Source: an uncultured Eubacteriales bacterium
Lineage (GTDB): Bacteria; Bacillota; Clostridia; Oscillospirales; CAG-272
DNA: 32,387 nucleotides
Reading direction: 5' to 3'
NCBI GenBank assembly: GCA_905187695.1
Contig: CAJJIY010000015.1
Location: forward strand, 1 to 32,387
Position 1 is the stretch's first letter, and each line of letters opens with the position of its first letter. Positions 8,030 through 16,431 of this stretch are shown here, in pieces. A program made the translations under genes and the position numbers. Below the pieces are notes generated by a model, which ran no database searches, was not told where the DNA came from, and saw only the letters and a list, made by a program, of their open reading frames with translations.

Positions 8030-8656
8030 ATGCGTCTTCACACACTTTATCCGGGTTCTTATGCCTGCAATTCCTATCTTTTGACCGCCGGGAAAAATGC
8101 CGTGCTTTTTGACTGTTCCGCCCCGGTGGAAGAGGTCCGGAAGGCGCTCCTTTTAGACGGCGCCGCGCTGGATGCCATTGTGCTCACGCACGGCCACTTC
8201 GATCACCTGCTCACACTTGCCGAAATGAAAGAGGCCTTCCCCGCCCCGGTCTTTCTCATGAAAGACGACGCCGCATTTCCGTGCGACCCCGAAAAAAACT
8301 GCGCCCTTTCTTTCCTTGGCAGGGAATGTCGGTATCCTGAGCCCGACCGGCTTCTTTCCGGCGGCGAAACGCTTTCTTTCGGCGGAATTTTGCTGAAGGT
8401 TCTGCACACGCCCGGCCACACGCCCGGTTCCTGCGTCTTTCTTTGCGGCGATCTGGCCTTCACCGGCGACACGCTTTTTGACGGCTCGCATGGCCGCACC
8501 GATCTGCCGGGCGGTGATTTTCACGCCATGCGGCAGTCGCTCTCCGTTCTTGCCGGCCTGCCGGACGCCGTCACCGTCTACCCGGGGCACGGTCAGAGCG
8601 CCCCTTTGCGCGAGGCGCTTTTGCCGCTCTCCCGCATTCTCAAAAGGACTATTTAA
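8030..8656 (+). CDS. MBL-fold metallohydrolase (glyoxalase II-like)
   Basis: A 208-residue metallo-beta-lactamase-fold hydrolase. The dinuclear metal ligands are in place: THGHFDH (H54, H56, D58, H59), HTPGHTPGS, TGDTLF with its Asp, and a C-terminal YPGHG His. The size and motif set match the stand-alone glyoxalase II-like group, which often hydrolyses glutathione- or other thioesters, but the substrate is unknown and Clostridia frequently lack glutathione. The start at 8030 (MRLHTLYPGSYACNSYLL) follows a GAGG site; an upstream TTG start would add 18 residues without a good SD. First gene of an operon, 14 nt before gltX. Its co-transcription with tRNA synthetases has no obvious functional reason. 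Confidence 0.88.
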   Translation: MRLHTLYPGSYACNSYLLTAGKNAVLFDCSAPVEEVRKALLLDGAALDAIVLTHGHFDHLLTLAEMKEAFPAPVFLMKDDAAFPCDPEKNCALSFLGRECRYPEPDRLLSGGETLSFGGILLKVLHTPGHTPGSCVFLCGDLAFTGDTLFDGSHGRTDLPGGDFHAMRQSLSVLAGLPDAVTVYPGHGQSAPLREALLPLSRILKRTI

Positions 8657-8670
8657 AAGAGGTAATAACC

Positions 8671-10317
8671 ATGGATACAAAAATGCTTGCCGATCTTCTT
8701 TTTCCCCATGTCACGCTGACCCCGGACGATATGGAGGCCCGCTTCCCCGCAAGGCAGATAAAAGAGGGCGCGGTGGTTTCCCGCATGGCTCCCAGCCCCA
8801 CCGGATTCGTGCATCTGGGCAATCTGGTGCAGGGTCTCATCTCCGAGCGGATGTGCCACCAGTCGGGCGGATTGCTTTTCCTGCGTGTGGAGGATACCGA
8901 CGCCAAGCGCGAAGTGCCCGGCGCGGTGGAAATTCTCATCGAATCGCTCAAGCACTATCACATTTTCTTTGACGAGGGCGCTACCATTGACGGCGATTTT
9001 GGCGACTACGGCCCCTACCGCCAGCGTCAGCGCGCTGAGATTTATCATGTTTTCGCCAAAAAACTGGTGCTGGAGGGCAAGGCTTATCCCTGCTTTTGCA
9101 CCGAGGAGGAGCTTTCTGACATTCATAAACGGCAGGAGGCGGAAAAGGCCAATTTCGGCTATTTCGGCAAGTGGGCCGTCTGGCGTGACCGCCCGATAGA
9201 AGATATCCGGGCCGCAATGGAAAAAGGACTGCCCTTCGTGCTCCGTTTCCGCTCCACCGGTTCGCTGGAGCACAAAATCCGGTTTACCGATCTGGTCAAA
9301 GGCAATCTGGAACTGACCGAAAACGACATTGACCATGTCCTGCTGAAATCCGACGGCATCCCCACCTATCACTTTGCCCATGCGGTGGACGACCACCTCA
9401 TGCGCACCACCCATGTGGTGCGGGGCGATGAATGGCTGCCCTCCCTGCCTTTCCACCTTCAGCTCTTCGCGGCGCTCGGTTTCAAGCCGCCCAAATATCT
9501 GCACATCGGTCCGCTCATGAAAATGGACGGCGAATCCAAGCGCAAGCTCTCCAAACGCAAAGACCCCGAACTGGCGCTCACCTATTACCGTGCCGCGGGA
9601 TTCCCGGTGCAGTCGGTCTATGAATATCTTCTCACGGTGCTCAATTCCAATTTCGAGGACTGGCGCCGCGCCAATCCCGACGCACCGACCGATAAGTTTC
9701 TCTTCTCTGCCAAAAAGCTCAATCCCGCCGGCGCGCTTTTCGACGCCGCCAAGTTGCGGGATGTCTCCAAAAATGTCATCTCCCGCATGGATACCGAGAC
9801 CGTCTATCACGAAATAATCGGTTTTGCCGCCGACTATGACCGTGACCTCTTCGACCACCTCATGGCCGATCCCGATTATGCCAAGGCGATTCTTGCCATC
9901 GGTCGCGGCGGCAAAAAACCCAGAAAGGATTTCGCCGTTTTTGCCGAAGTAAAGGATTATCTGGATTTCTTCTATGACGACTGGTTTGAGATAAAAGACG
10001 AATATCCGGCCGCGTTCGGAAAGGAAACCGTTAAAAAGGCGCTCCTTGCCTTTGCCGCGACTTTTGATATCGCCGATGATGCCGACGCGTGGTTCGGCAA
10101 GATCAAAAAGGTGGCCACCGACATCGGCTTTGCCGATGATATGAAGGCCTATAAAGAAAATCCCGGCGCTTACCCCGGCAATGTGGCCGATGTCAGTATG
10201 TTCCTGCGGCTGGCCGTCACCGGCAAGCTCAATTCCCCCGATATGTACGCCGTCATGCAGGTGTTGGGAAGCGATCGCGTAAACGGCCGCATCGCGGCCA
10301 TGTGCCAAAAACTCTGA
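8671..10317 (+). CDS. gltX: glutamate--tRNA ligase (GluRS)
   Basis: A 548-residue class I aminoacyl-tRNA synthetase that charges tRNA-Glu. The HIGH-type motif is HLGN (48-51, within APSPTGFVHLGN), the FLRVEDTD segment follows, and the KMSKS-type loop is KLSKR (292-296). A CFC pair (C141, C143) sits where some GluRS carry zinc ligands. About 35 residues precede the APSPTG motif, where many bacterial GluRS have only a few, and the protein is longer than the usual 465-490. This matches a longer GluRS type that I associate with Clostridia. The start follows AGAGGT. Whether it also charges tRNA-Gln cannot be seen, but a GlnRS gene follows 18 nt downstream, so a discriminating enzyme is expected. 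Confidence 0.94.
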   Translation: MDTKMLADLLFPHVTLTPDDMEARFPARQIKEGAVVSRMAPSPTGFVHLGNLVQGLISERMCHQSGGLLFLRVEDTDAKREVPGAVEILIESLKHYHIFFDEGATIDGDFGDYGPYRQRQRAEIYHVFAKKLVLEGKAYPCFCTEEELSDIHKRQEAEKANFGYFGKWAVWRDRPIEDIRAAMEKGLPFVLRFRSTGSLEHKIRFTDLVKGNLELTENDIDHVLLKSDGIPTYHFAHAVDDHLMRTTHVVRGDEWLPSLPFHLQLFAALGFKPPKYLHIGPLMKMDGESKRKLSKRKDPELALTYYRAAGFPVQSVYEYLLTVLNSNFEDWRRANPDAPTDKFLFSAKKLNPAGALFDAAKLRDVSKNVISRMDTETVYHEIIGFAADYDRDLFDHLMADPDYAKAILAIGRGGKKPRKDFAVFAEVKDYLDFFYDDWFEIKDEYPAAFGKETVKKALLAFAATFDIADDADAWFGKIKKVATDIGFADDMKAYKENPGAYPGNVADVSMFLRLAVTGKLNSPDMYAVMQVLGSDRVNGRIAAMCQKL

Positions 10318-10335
10318 TCTTACCGAGGTGAAAAA

Positions 10336-11991
10336 ATGGAAGAAACAATTACCGGCAATTTTATTCACGATATTATTGACGAGGATCTGCGAAAAGACCC
10401 GGAGCTGAAGATTCACACCCGTTTCCCGCCCGAGCCTAACGGCTATCTGCATATCGGTTCCGCCAAAGCCATCATGATCAATTACGAGACCGCAAAAAAG
10501 TACGGCGGCCTCTTCAACCTGCGCTATGACGACACCAACCCGGCCAAAGAAGACACCGAATATGTGGATTCTATCTACGAGGATCTGCTCTGGCTCGGTG
10601 CAAAGCCGAACGGCGGCGTTTTCTACGGCTCGGATTATTTTCCAAAGTGCTATGAATACGCCGAACAACTCATCCGGCAGGGTGATGCCTATGTGTGCGA
10701 TCTTTCGGCCGAGGAACTGCGCGCCACGCGCGGCACGCTGACCGAAAAAGGCACCGAAAGCCCCTATCGGAACCGCTCCGTGGAAGAAAATCTGGATCTC
10801 TTTCGCCGGATGCGGGCAGGCGAATTTCCGGACGGCGCCAAGACCCTGCGCGCCAAGATCGACATGGCCTCGCCCAACATGAATCTGCGCGATCCGGCCA
10901 TTTACCGGATTGTGCACACCGCGCATCACCGTCAGGGCAATGCCTGGTGCATTTACCCGCTTTACGATTTTGCACACCCCATCCAGGACGCATTGGAGGG
11001 CATCACCCACTCGCTTTGCTCTCTGGAATTTGAAAATCACCGTCCGCTCTACGATTGGGTCATCGACCATATCGGCTTTGAAAAGAAACCCAAACAGCGC
11101 GAATTCGCACGGCTGAACATCACCAACACCGTCATGTCCAAGCGCTATCTGCGCTCGCTGGTGGAAAACGGCACGGTAGACGGCTGGGACGATCCGCGAC
11201 TGCCCACGCTGTGCGGATTGCGTCGCCGCGGCTATACGCCCGCCTCCATTTTCCGTTTTGTCAAAGAGGCCGGCGTCTCCAAATCCGACAGTCTGGTAGA
11301 TATCGGAATGCTCGAGCACTGCATCCGGGACGAGCTCAATGAAAGCGCTCCCCGCCGCGTGGCCATCAAGCACCCCTTGCTGCTTGAAATCACCAACTAC
11401 CCCGCCGACCGCGAGGAGACCTTTGATCTGCCGAACCATCCGCAGCACCCCGAGGCGGGTACGCGCGCGCTTCCCTTTACCCGTGAAATTTATATTGACG
11501 CAGAAGATTTTGCCGAAGTGCCGCCCCCCAAGTTCTTCCGCCTGCGCCCGGAGGGCGAGGTTCGGCTCATGGGCGCTTATATCATCCGGTGCACCGGCGT
11601 GGTAAAGAATACCGAAGGGAAAATCGAGCGGGTTCTTTGCACGGCCGATTTGGAGACCCGCAACGGCAATCCCGCCGACGGCCGTAAAATCAAAGGCACC
11701 GTGCACTGGCTCTCGGCCGGATACGCCAAAAAAGCCACGCTGATGCTCTATGAGAATCTTCTGACCATCGAAAACCCCGGCGACCTGCCGGAGGGCAAGA
11801 CTTATAACGATTATCTCAACCCCGGTTCGCTTCAGATCGTGGAGGACGCCCGCGTGGAGCCCTCCCTTTCCGAAGCCGCACCCGGCGAAAAATTCCAGTT
11901 TGTCCGGGACGGCTACTACTGCGCCGATACCAAGCATCCCGGCACATTCAACCGCGTGGTGGGTCTCAAGGACAGCTTCCCGAAGAAATAA
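10336..11991 (+). CDS. glnS: glutamine--tRNA ligase (GlnRS)
   Basis: A 551-residue class I synthetase that charges tRNA-Gln directly; close to the 554 residues of the E. coli enzyme. The sequence opens with the GlnRS signature TRFPPEPNGYLHIGSAKAI (HIGH-type HIGS at 39-42), continues with LRYDDTNPAKED, and has VMSKR at 266-270 in RLNITNTVMSKRYLRSLV. The C-terminal anticodon-binding beta-barrels are intact. Most Firmicutes lack GlnRS and make Gln-tRNA through Glu-tRNA-Gln and GatCAB, so this gene reflects an ancient transfer shared by some Clostridia. It sits between gltX (18 nt upstream) and the phosphodiesterase gene (9 nt downstream), with an AGGTG-type ribosome site before its start. Confidence 0.96.
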   Translation: MEETITGNFIHDIIDEDLRKDPELKIHTRFPPEPNGYLHIGSAKAIMINYETAKKYGGLFNLRYDDTNPAKEDTEYVDSIYEDLLWLGAKPNGGVFYGSDYFPKCYEYAEQLIRQGDAYVCDLSAEELRATRGTLTEKGTESPYRNRSVEENLDLFRRMRAGEFPDGAKTLRAKIDMASPNMNLRDPAIYRIVHTAHHRQGNAWCIYPLYDFAHPIQDALEGITHSLCSLEFENHRPLYDWVIDHIGFEKKPKQREFARLNITNTVMSKRYLRSLVENGTVDGWDDPRLPTLCGLRRRGYTPASIFRFVKEAGVSKSDSLVDIGMLEHCIRDELNESAPRRVAIKHPLLLEITNYPADREETFDLPNHPQHPEAGTRALPFTREIYIDAEDFAEVPPPKFFRLRPEGEVRLMGAYIIRCTGVVKNTEGKIERVLCTADLETRNGNPADGRKIKGTVHWLSAGYAKKATLMLYENLLTIENPGDLPEGKTYNDYLNPGSLQIVEDARVEPSLSEAAPGEKFQFVRDGYYCADTKHPGTFNRVVGLKDSFPKK

Positions 11992-12000
11992 GGAGAAAAA

Positions 12001-12729
12001 ATGAACGTCATTCCCTTTTCTCACCCCAAAAAACCGCTGATGATTGCCCACCGAGGCGCAAGCGGCCTGGAAAGCGAAAACACGGCCGCCGCTTTTGTGG
12101 CGGCCGGCAACCGGAGTTATTTTGGCATTGAGACCGATGTCCACAAAACCGCCGACGGGCAGTACATTCTCATTCACGATGACAATACCGAGCGCGTGAC
12201 CGGCGTTTCCCATGTCGTGGAGGAGACCGACCTTGCCACACTCCGCGCCCTTCGCGTGCTGGATGTCCCCACCGGCGGCCCCGGCCGCGGCGACCTGGTT
12301 CTCCCGACTCTGCGGGAATACGCGCGCATCTGCCTGCGCTACGGCAAGACGGCGGTGCTGGAACTGAAAAACGCCTTCACCCGCGAGGAAGTCCTTGAAA
12401 TTGCCGGAATCCTGGAAGAAGAGGGGGCGCTCTCCGCTGTTATTTTCATCTCCTTCTGCTATCAGAATCTGCTTTATCTGCGTGAAAAATATCCCACACA
12501 GCCGGCGCAGTTCCTGGTCGGGAAAGAGGTGCCGGATGACCTTTGCAAGCGCTTGATAAAAGACAAAACTGACCTTGACATTTATCACGGTTCGCTGACA
12601 TTTGATATGGTCAGATGCCTGCATGAAAACGGCCGGAAAGTCAATGTCTGGACGGTCAACACCCCGGAGATCGCCACCCGTGTTGCCGACATGGGCGTGA
12701 ACTTCATCACCACCAACATTCTTGAATAA
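12001..12729 (+). CDS. glycerophosphodiester phosphodiesterase (GDPD family)
   Basis: A 242-residue cytoplasmic GDPD-family TIM-barrel enzyme that hydrolyses glycerophosphodiesters to glycerol-3-phosphate and an alcohol. Catalytic and metal residues are visible: AHRGASGLESENT (H17, R18, E25), GIETDVHKTADGQYILIHDD with the Glu/Asp metal ligands and the second catalytic His, AVLELK, and the C-terminal NVWTVNTPE. There is no signal peptide, so it would act on internal substrates, as UgpQ does. Last gene of the operon, followed by a bidirectional terminator. Its product could feed the glp module at 21947-25558, though the two units are separately transcribed. Confidence 0.93.
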   Translation: MNVIPFSHPKKPLMIAHRGASGLESENTAAAFVAAGNRSYFGIETDVHKTADGQYILIHDDNTERVTGVSHVVEETDLATLRALRVLDVPTGGPGRGDLVLPTLREYARICLRYGKTAVLELKNAFTREEVLEIAGILEEEGALSAVIFISFCYQNLLYLREKYPTQPAQFLVGKEVPDDLCKRLIKDKTDLDIYHGSLTFDMVRCLHENGRKVNVWTVNTPEIATRVADMGVNFITTNILE

Positions 12730-12757
12730 AACCGCGCGCGCTCCCCTTGGGGAACGC

Positions 12758-12795
12758 AAAAAATCCGGAGGCAAACGCCTCCGGATCTTTTTATT
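12758..12795. terminator. bidirectional intrinsic terminator
   Basis: ATCCGGAGGC (12763-12772) and GCCTCCGGAT (12777-12786) form a perfect 10-bp stem with an AAAC loop, flanked by A-rich DNA on the left and T-rich DNA on the right. It ends the gltX/glnS operon (plus) and the large PHP/lamin-tail gene (minus, stop at 12791-12793, inside the T-tract). Confidence 0.92.
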
Positions 12796-15700
12796 CTTTC
12801 AGAATCCCTTTGAACGCCGAAACGGCGCCGGCCATCAGCGCGGCGGCACGCAACGGCGCGAGCGATGCATCCGAGATACGGGTGAAAAATCCCTTTCTGG
12901 CCGCCTGCTCTTCCTTTTTTTCTTCCTCGCCCTGTCCGGCGTACTCCGGCGGCACCTGCGCTTTCAGAAGGCGGCCGGGTTGCGGCAAAGAAAGGTTGGC
13001 GGCATCAAGCGGTTTTTGCAGGCCGTTCTTATCGGGCGGCAGGAAAAGGATCTCTCCGCCCGCGCCGCGGGCGGCCCCGCGGCCATCGGCTACGGAGATC
13101 TCCTTTCCGTTTTCAAAAAGGGAAATCCGACATTCGCGGCATCCTTGGCAAGAAAACCCCGAAAGCGGGATCAGATTTTCCCCCTCCAGCAATTCCGTGC
13201 CGTAACGGGTATTGAAATCCCCTGCTTCGCAGGTTTCGCCTTCCCGCTTCAGCCAGATTACCAACGGGCTCTCCGGCGGGAGCTTCAGCTCCGGCAATTT
13301 TGTTTGCCAGGCCGTTTCGCCGTCCTCAAAGCAAAGCGAAAAGCGCGACAGCGGCAAAGATTCCGGCAAGGGATTATACAGCGTCAGATAAGGGAAGGAA
13401 ACCCCGTTTTCTTCGGATATATCAGGAGAAAAGCAACTCACATAAAGCGGAATGAGCGACAGCGTGCAAAGACTTCTCACAGGCTCTTTTCCCCGCGTTC
13501 CGGCCGCCAGCGCGTGTACCCGGCGGACCCCCGGCAGATCCGGCAGATGCGCGACGACTTCTTTTTCCTCGCCGGGTGAAAGCCGCGCGATCCGGGCGCT
13601 CTGATAAGGCGCCGCTTCTCTGAAAGCAAAGCTACCGGGGGAAAGATAAAAGTCCACGGAAAGTTCGCTTACCGGGCGTTCGCCTCCGTTTTTGACAAGA
13701 AGGCGCAACGCGTGACACCGCTCCTCTTCCGCGATACCGTATCCGCGCATCGAAAGCGACAGCGCTTCCCGGCCGGTGACGAACACCGGCGCGCTCACCG
13801 CGTACCCCCCCGCGCCCTCCAGCCGGACATAATACGCGGAGAAATCGGGCGGCAGCTCTACCTGCCAGCAAAACCGCCGAAGCGCCCCGGCATCGGCACG
13901 CGCCACGGTGATTCCCTCAGCCGTCCGCAATTCCAGCACGCCAAGACCGCAAGAGCGGGCCGTTTCGACTTCTACCGTGGCCTCCAGCCGGACGGGAGCG
14001 TGCAGGATACCGCCCATCGGGACGCCGTTCATGTGATAAAAGAGGGTCAGGCCGGGGTCGTCCGAATAATAGGTACGGCGGCGCACAAAGGCACCGAGCA
14101 GATTTTCGGGCGTAAGCCCGCCGCAGAGCGCAAAGCCGCTCCCGTGCGTATCGGCCACCGGCCCCACGCGGTATCCGGCCGAAAGCAATCCGGTATAAAA
14201 AGTCTCGTCTCCGGGGCCGTTCATGGCGCACAGCGCCACCCGTGCGGCCTCCCGTCCCAAAAGTTCCGGCGGCGGAAGTGTGATGGCATCACCGGGGAAA
14301 AAGGCCGCTACCGCGGTGTTTTCGCCCTTCAGACAATCCGACAGAGCCGGATGGCGGTGAGAACAGGGCAAATGCGCGGCAGAAAGCACTGCCACCCGAC
14401 TGCCACATTCAAGCACTGTTTCATAACCGGAAAGAACCGCGAATTGCCGCGATAAGGTCGCCTTTCGCGCAATCCGCTGACATTCCCCGTAATCTTCCTC
14501 GGTCAGGAACGAAAGCGGATCGCAAAGAACGGCAAAATGCGCGCCGGTCTCCCGGATGGCGGACAGCGCCTGCCCGGGCGGGCAAACGCCGTCTGAAAGA
14601 TCGGTATGGCAGGAGAGCTGTCCGCGGAAAAGCTGTTTGGCGGCGCTCTCGCAAACCGTAAAATAGTAGTGCAGATAGGTGCGGTTGCCCGGCATATCCC
14701 GCAGGGTCAGCTCTACGGTATGCACCCCCTCGGAAAGCGGGGTTTCCGGTATATAGATCACCCGGTCCGGCAAGAACTGTGCATTCCCGGAAACATTCCG
14801 TCCGTCCAGGCAAAGTACGGACAGCGCAAGATTTACCCCCGAAATGTCGTGATAGGCAATTTCGATCCGGGGCGTGTATTCTTTTTCCAGCACCTGCTCC
14901 CGCGCGGGATACACCGAAAGGACCTCCGGCCCGGCATTGTCCAGAAGCGGCACGCAAAAGGGCTCCTTGGAACTGCCGTAACGGGCGGTATAAAGAGAAC
15001 CGGTCACCTCAAAGCAGGCCTCCAGCCGCTCGACCCGGTCAACCGTTTCGGGAGGAAGCGAAAAACGATAACAGCCGTCCGGCATCAGCGTGGCCGGATG
15101 GGGTATATCCTTGCCGTCTTCTTTTAAAAGAACGGTGGGAAACCGGAGCGTTTCCCCGATGGCGGCAAAGGACAGTGCGGGCCTGGCACCGGCACGGTAT
15201 TGTCCCCTTTCCCCGCCAAGCGGCAAAATAAGCGGCAAAAAGCCGTCTTCATCCTTTACACCGTGAAGGGAAAAATGCAGGCAGGGCTCCGAAAGTCCGG
15301 AAAACCGGCCCGTCTCCGGATGAGACGCATCCGGCGTGAAAAGCGCCGTATAGCCCTGCCGGGCAAAACGCCGTTGCCCGGCGATCTCCTCTGTGGAAGC
15401 GGTAAAGACGGCGGACTCCGGGCCGCCGCCCCGCGGCACAATCATCAGCGTGTGCGGGGTATATCCGCGGCAAAGTTCAAAGGTGCCGGGCAACAGCGTT
15501 TCGCCCGTGCCGCCCGTCAGATCCGCCTCATAAAAAAGCAGGGCATCCTCTTCTTCCGGCAAAGGCGCGGGAAAACACGCTGACAGCGCCAGGAGGAAAG
15601 AGGAACGGGAAAGCAGCGAACCGCTCTGCCGCGCAAAGGAACAGAGCGCGGGAGAACGGAAACGCAACAGCGCGGCGCGGCCGGGAGGGATGAGATTTTC

Positions 15701-16186
15701 TCCCGGTCTGTCCGAGAGCGGATTGCGCCCCAGCCGCTCTCCCTCTTTTACCAGCAACAACTCAAAATCGTATAGATCCAGCGTGCGGTCCAGATGATTG
15801 CAAAGCTCCAGAAAACCGGCTTCTCCCGGTAAAAACGCCCCGTTTTCGCTGATGGTGAGCGGCGGCATTTCCGGCCTTTCCAGAAGCGGAACGCAATAGA
15901 CCCGGCTCTGTCTGCGCCCTTGCAAAAAGAAATACCGCACTTGTCCGCCCGTGAGCGCATCGCCCGGCAGTGCGGCCGTATAGACCGAATAACTTTGCGT
16001 ATCCGCCCGATAGCCGTCGGTCGGGAACATCCGCACCCGGTGATGGAGCGGCGATCCCTCGCACGAGAAATCCGCCTCGATCGGCAAAAGCGCCGCCGAG
16101 TCATCCGGCACCAGCACGCCCAGCGTGAGCGTGATTCCGCGAAAAGCAAAAAGTGCGGGGGCGTGAATGAAACTTTTTTCCGTCAT
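12791..16186 (-). CDS. large multidomain protein: lamin-tail-like, Ig-like, degenerate PHP (CehA/McbA-like), CARDB-like
   Basis: A 1131-residue protein without a signal peptide or membrane helix. Order of modules: beta-rich N-terminus (1-105); lamin-tail-like domain (about 108-178, ISENGAFLPGEAGFLELCN with DLYDFEL); beta-rich linker (about 180-410); bacterial Ig-like domain (about 418-512, ending LTLRDMPGNRTYLHYYFTV); PHP-type hydrolase domain related to CehA/McbA (about 520-705); beta domain (710-800); CARDB-like domain (about 803-915); second lamin-tail-like domain (about 917-1012); acidic/basic tail. The PHP metal site looks incomplete: the usual HxH is S525-C-H527, the usual DH pair is D556-P557, while E589 and the D679-x-H681 pair remain. 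Start 16186 follows AAGGAGA and a strong promoter. The architecture is that of a surface protein, yet no export signal is seen. Function unknown; domain calls are by eye. Confidence 0.65.
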   Translation of the reverse strand: MTEKSFIHAPALFAFRGITLTLGVLVPDDSAALLPIEADFSCEGSPLHHRVRMFPTDGYRADTQSYSVYTAALPGDALTGGQVRYFFLQGRRQSRVYCVPLLERPEMPPLTISENGAFLPGEAGFLELCNHLDRTLDLYDFELLLVKEGERLGRNPLSDRPGENLIPPGRAALLRFRSPALCSFARQSGSLLSRSSFLLALSACFPAPLPEEEDALLFYEADLTGGTGETLLPGTFELCRGYTPHTLMIVPRGGGPESAVFTASTEEIAGQRRFARQGYTALFTPDASHPETGRFSGLSEPCLHFSLHGVKDEDGFLPLILPLGGERGQYRAGARPALSFAAIGETLRFPTVLLKEDGKDIPHPATLMPDGCYRFSLPPETVDRVERLEACFEVTGSLYTARYGSSKEPFCVPLLDNAGPEVLSVYPAREQVLEKEYTPRIEIAYHDISGVNLALSVLCLDGRNVSGNAQFLPDRVIYIPETPLSEGVHTVELTLRDMPGNRTYLHYYFTVCESAAKQLFRGQLSCHTDLSDGVCPPGQALSAIRETGAHFAVLCDPLSFLTEEDYGECQRIARKATLSRQFAVLSGYETVLECGSRVAVLSAAHLPCSHRHPALSDCLKGENTAVAAFFPGDAITLPPPELLGREAARVALCAMNGPGDETFYTGLLSAGYRVGPVADTHGSGFALCGGLTPENLLGAFVRRRTYYSDDPGLTLFYHMNGVPMGGILHAPVRLEATVEVETARSCGLGVLELRTAEGITVARADAGALRRFCWQVELPPDFSAYYVRLEGAGGYAVSAPVFVTGREALSLSMRGYGIAEEERCHALRLLVKNGGERPVSELSVDFYLSPGSFAFREAAPYQSARIARLSPGEEKEVVAHLPDLPGVRRVHALAAGTRGKEPVRSLCTLSLIPLYVSCFSPDISEENGVSFPYLTLYNPLPESLPLSRFSLCFEDGETAWQTKLPELKLPPESPLVIWLKREGETCEAGDFNTRYGTELLEGENLIPLSGFSCQGCRECRISLFENGKEISVADGRGAARGAGGEILFLPPDKNGLQKPLDAANLSLPQPGRLLKAQVPPEYAGQGEEEKKEEQAARKGFFTRISDASLAPLRAAALMAGAVSAFKGILKE

Positions 16187-16217
16187 GGCGATTTCTCCTT
16201 CCCTTTTTTCCGACTTT

Positions 16218-16246
16218 ATTATATCATTCCCGCGCCGGCAAGTCAA
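16218..16246 (-). promoter_or_regulatory. sigma-A promoter of the PHP/lamin-tail protein gene
   Basis: Minus-strand TTGACT (16241-16246) and perfect TATAAT (16218-16223), 17 bp apart, 32 bp upstream of the chosen start. The leader is short (about 25 nt), which supports the start at 16186 and excludes the longer open frame that begins within this promoter. Confidence 0.85.
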
Positions 16247-16254
16247 CCGGAACG

Positions 16255-16284
16255 CAAAAAACGCCGACCCTTGCGGCCGGCGTC
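16255..16284 (-). terminator. terminator of tRNA-Lys
   Basis: On the minus strand, seven bases after the tRNA CCA, GACGCCGGCC pairs with GGTCGGCGT around a GCAA loop and is followed by six T (16255-16260 plus 16261). It separates the tRNA from the promoter of the next gene. Confidence 0.85.
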
Positions 16285-16290
16285 ATTTGT

Positions 16291-16366
16291 TGGTGCTCCT
16301 GCGGAGACTCGAACTCCGGACACCTTGATTAAAAGTCAAGTGCTCTACCATCTGAGCTACAGGGGC
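16291..16366 (-). tRNA. tRNA-Lys (anticodon TTT), CCA encoded
   Basis: A 76-nt cloverleaf: acceptor GCCCCTG/CAGGAGC, D-stem GCTC/GAGC, anticodon stem CTTGA/TCAAG with loop CTTTTAA (anticodon TTT, lysine), variable loop GTGTC, T-stem CGGAG/CTCCG with TTCGAGT, discriminator A and genomic CCA. All stems pair except one acceptor position, C3-A70, where a T3 would restore pairing. It has its own promoter and terminator, so it is a single-gene transcript. Confidence 0.96.
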
Positions 16367-16384
16367 AATTTCGCGTACTTTGAT

Positions 16385-16413
16385 ATTTTAGCACACGAAC
16401 AGCGTTTTGTCAA
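16385..16413 (-). promoter_or_regulatory. sigma-A promoter of tRNA-Lys
   Basis: Minus-strand consensus TTGACA (16408-16413), 17-bp spacer ending in the extended -10 TG, and TAAAAT (16385-16390), 18 bp upstream of the mature tRNA 5' end. A start a few bases before the tRNA is implied. Confidence 0.88.
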
Positions 16414-16431
16414 CAGGTTTTCCGAAGTTTT

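Noticed and set aside
8653..12774. A 1373-codon open frame on the minus strand opposite gltX, glnS and the phosphodiesterase gene
   Set aside because: It runs antisense to three clearly identified genes and through their intergenic gaps, has no ribosome site or recognisable domain, and stays open because of the GC-rich codon use on the plus strand.
16255..16284. Possible attachment site at the tRNA-Lys 3' end
   Set aside because: No integrase gene and no second copy of the tRNA 3' end was noticed in the window; the sequence after the tRNA is an ordinary terminator.
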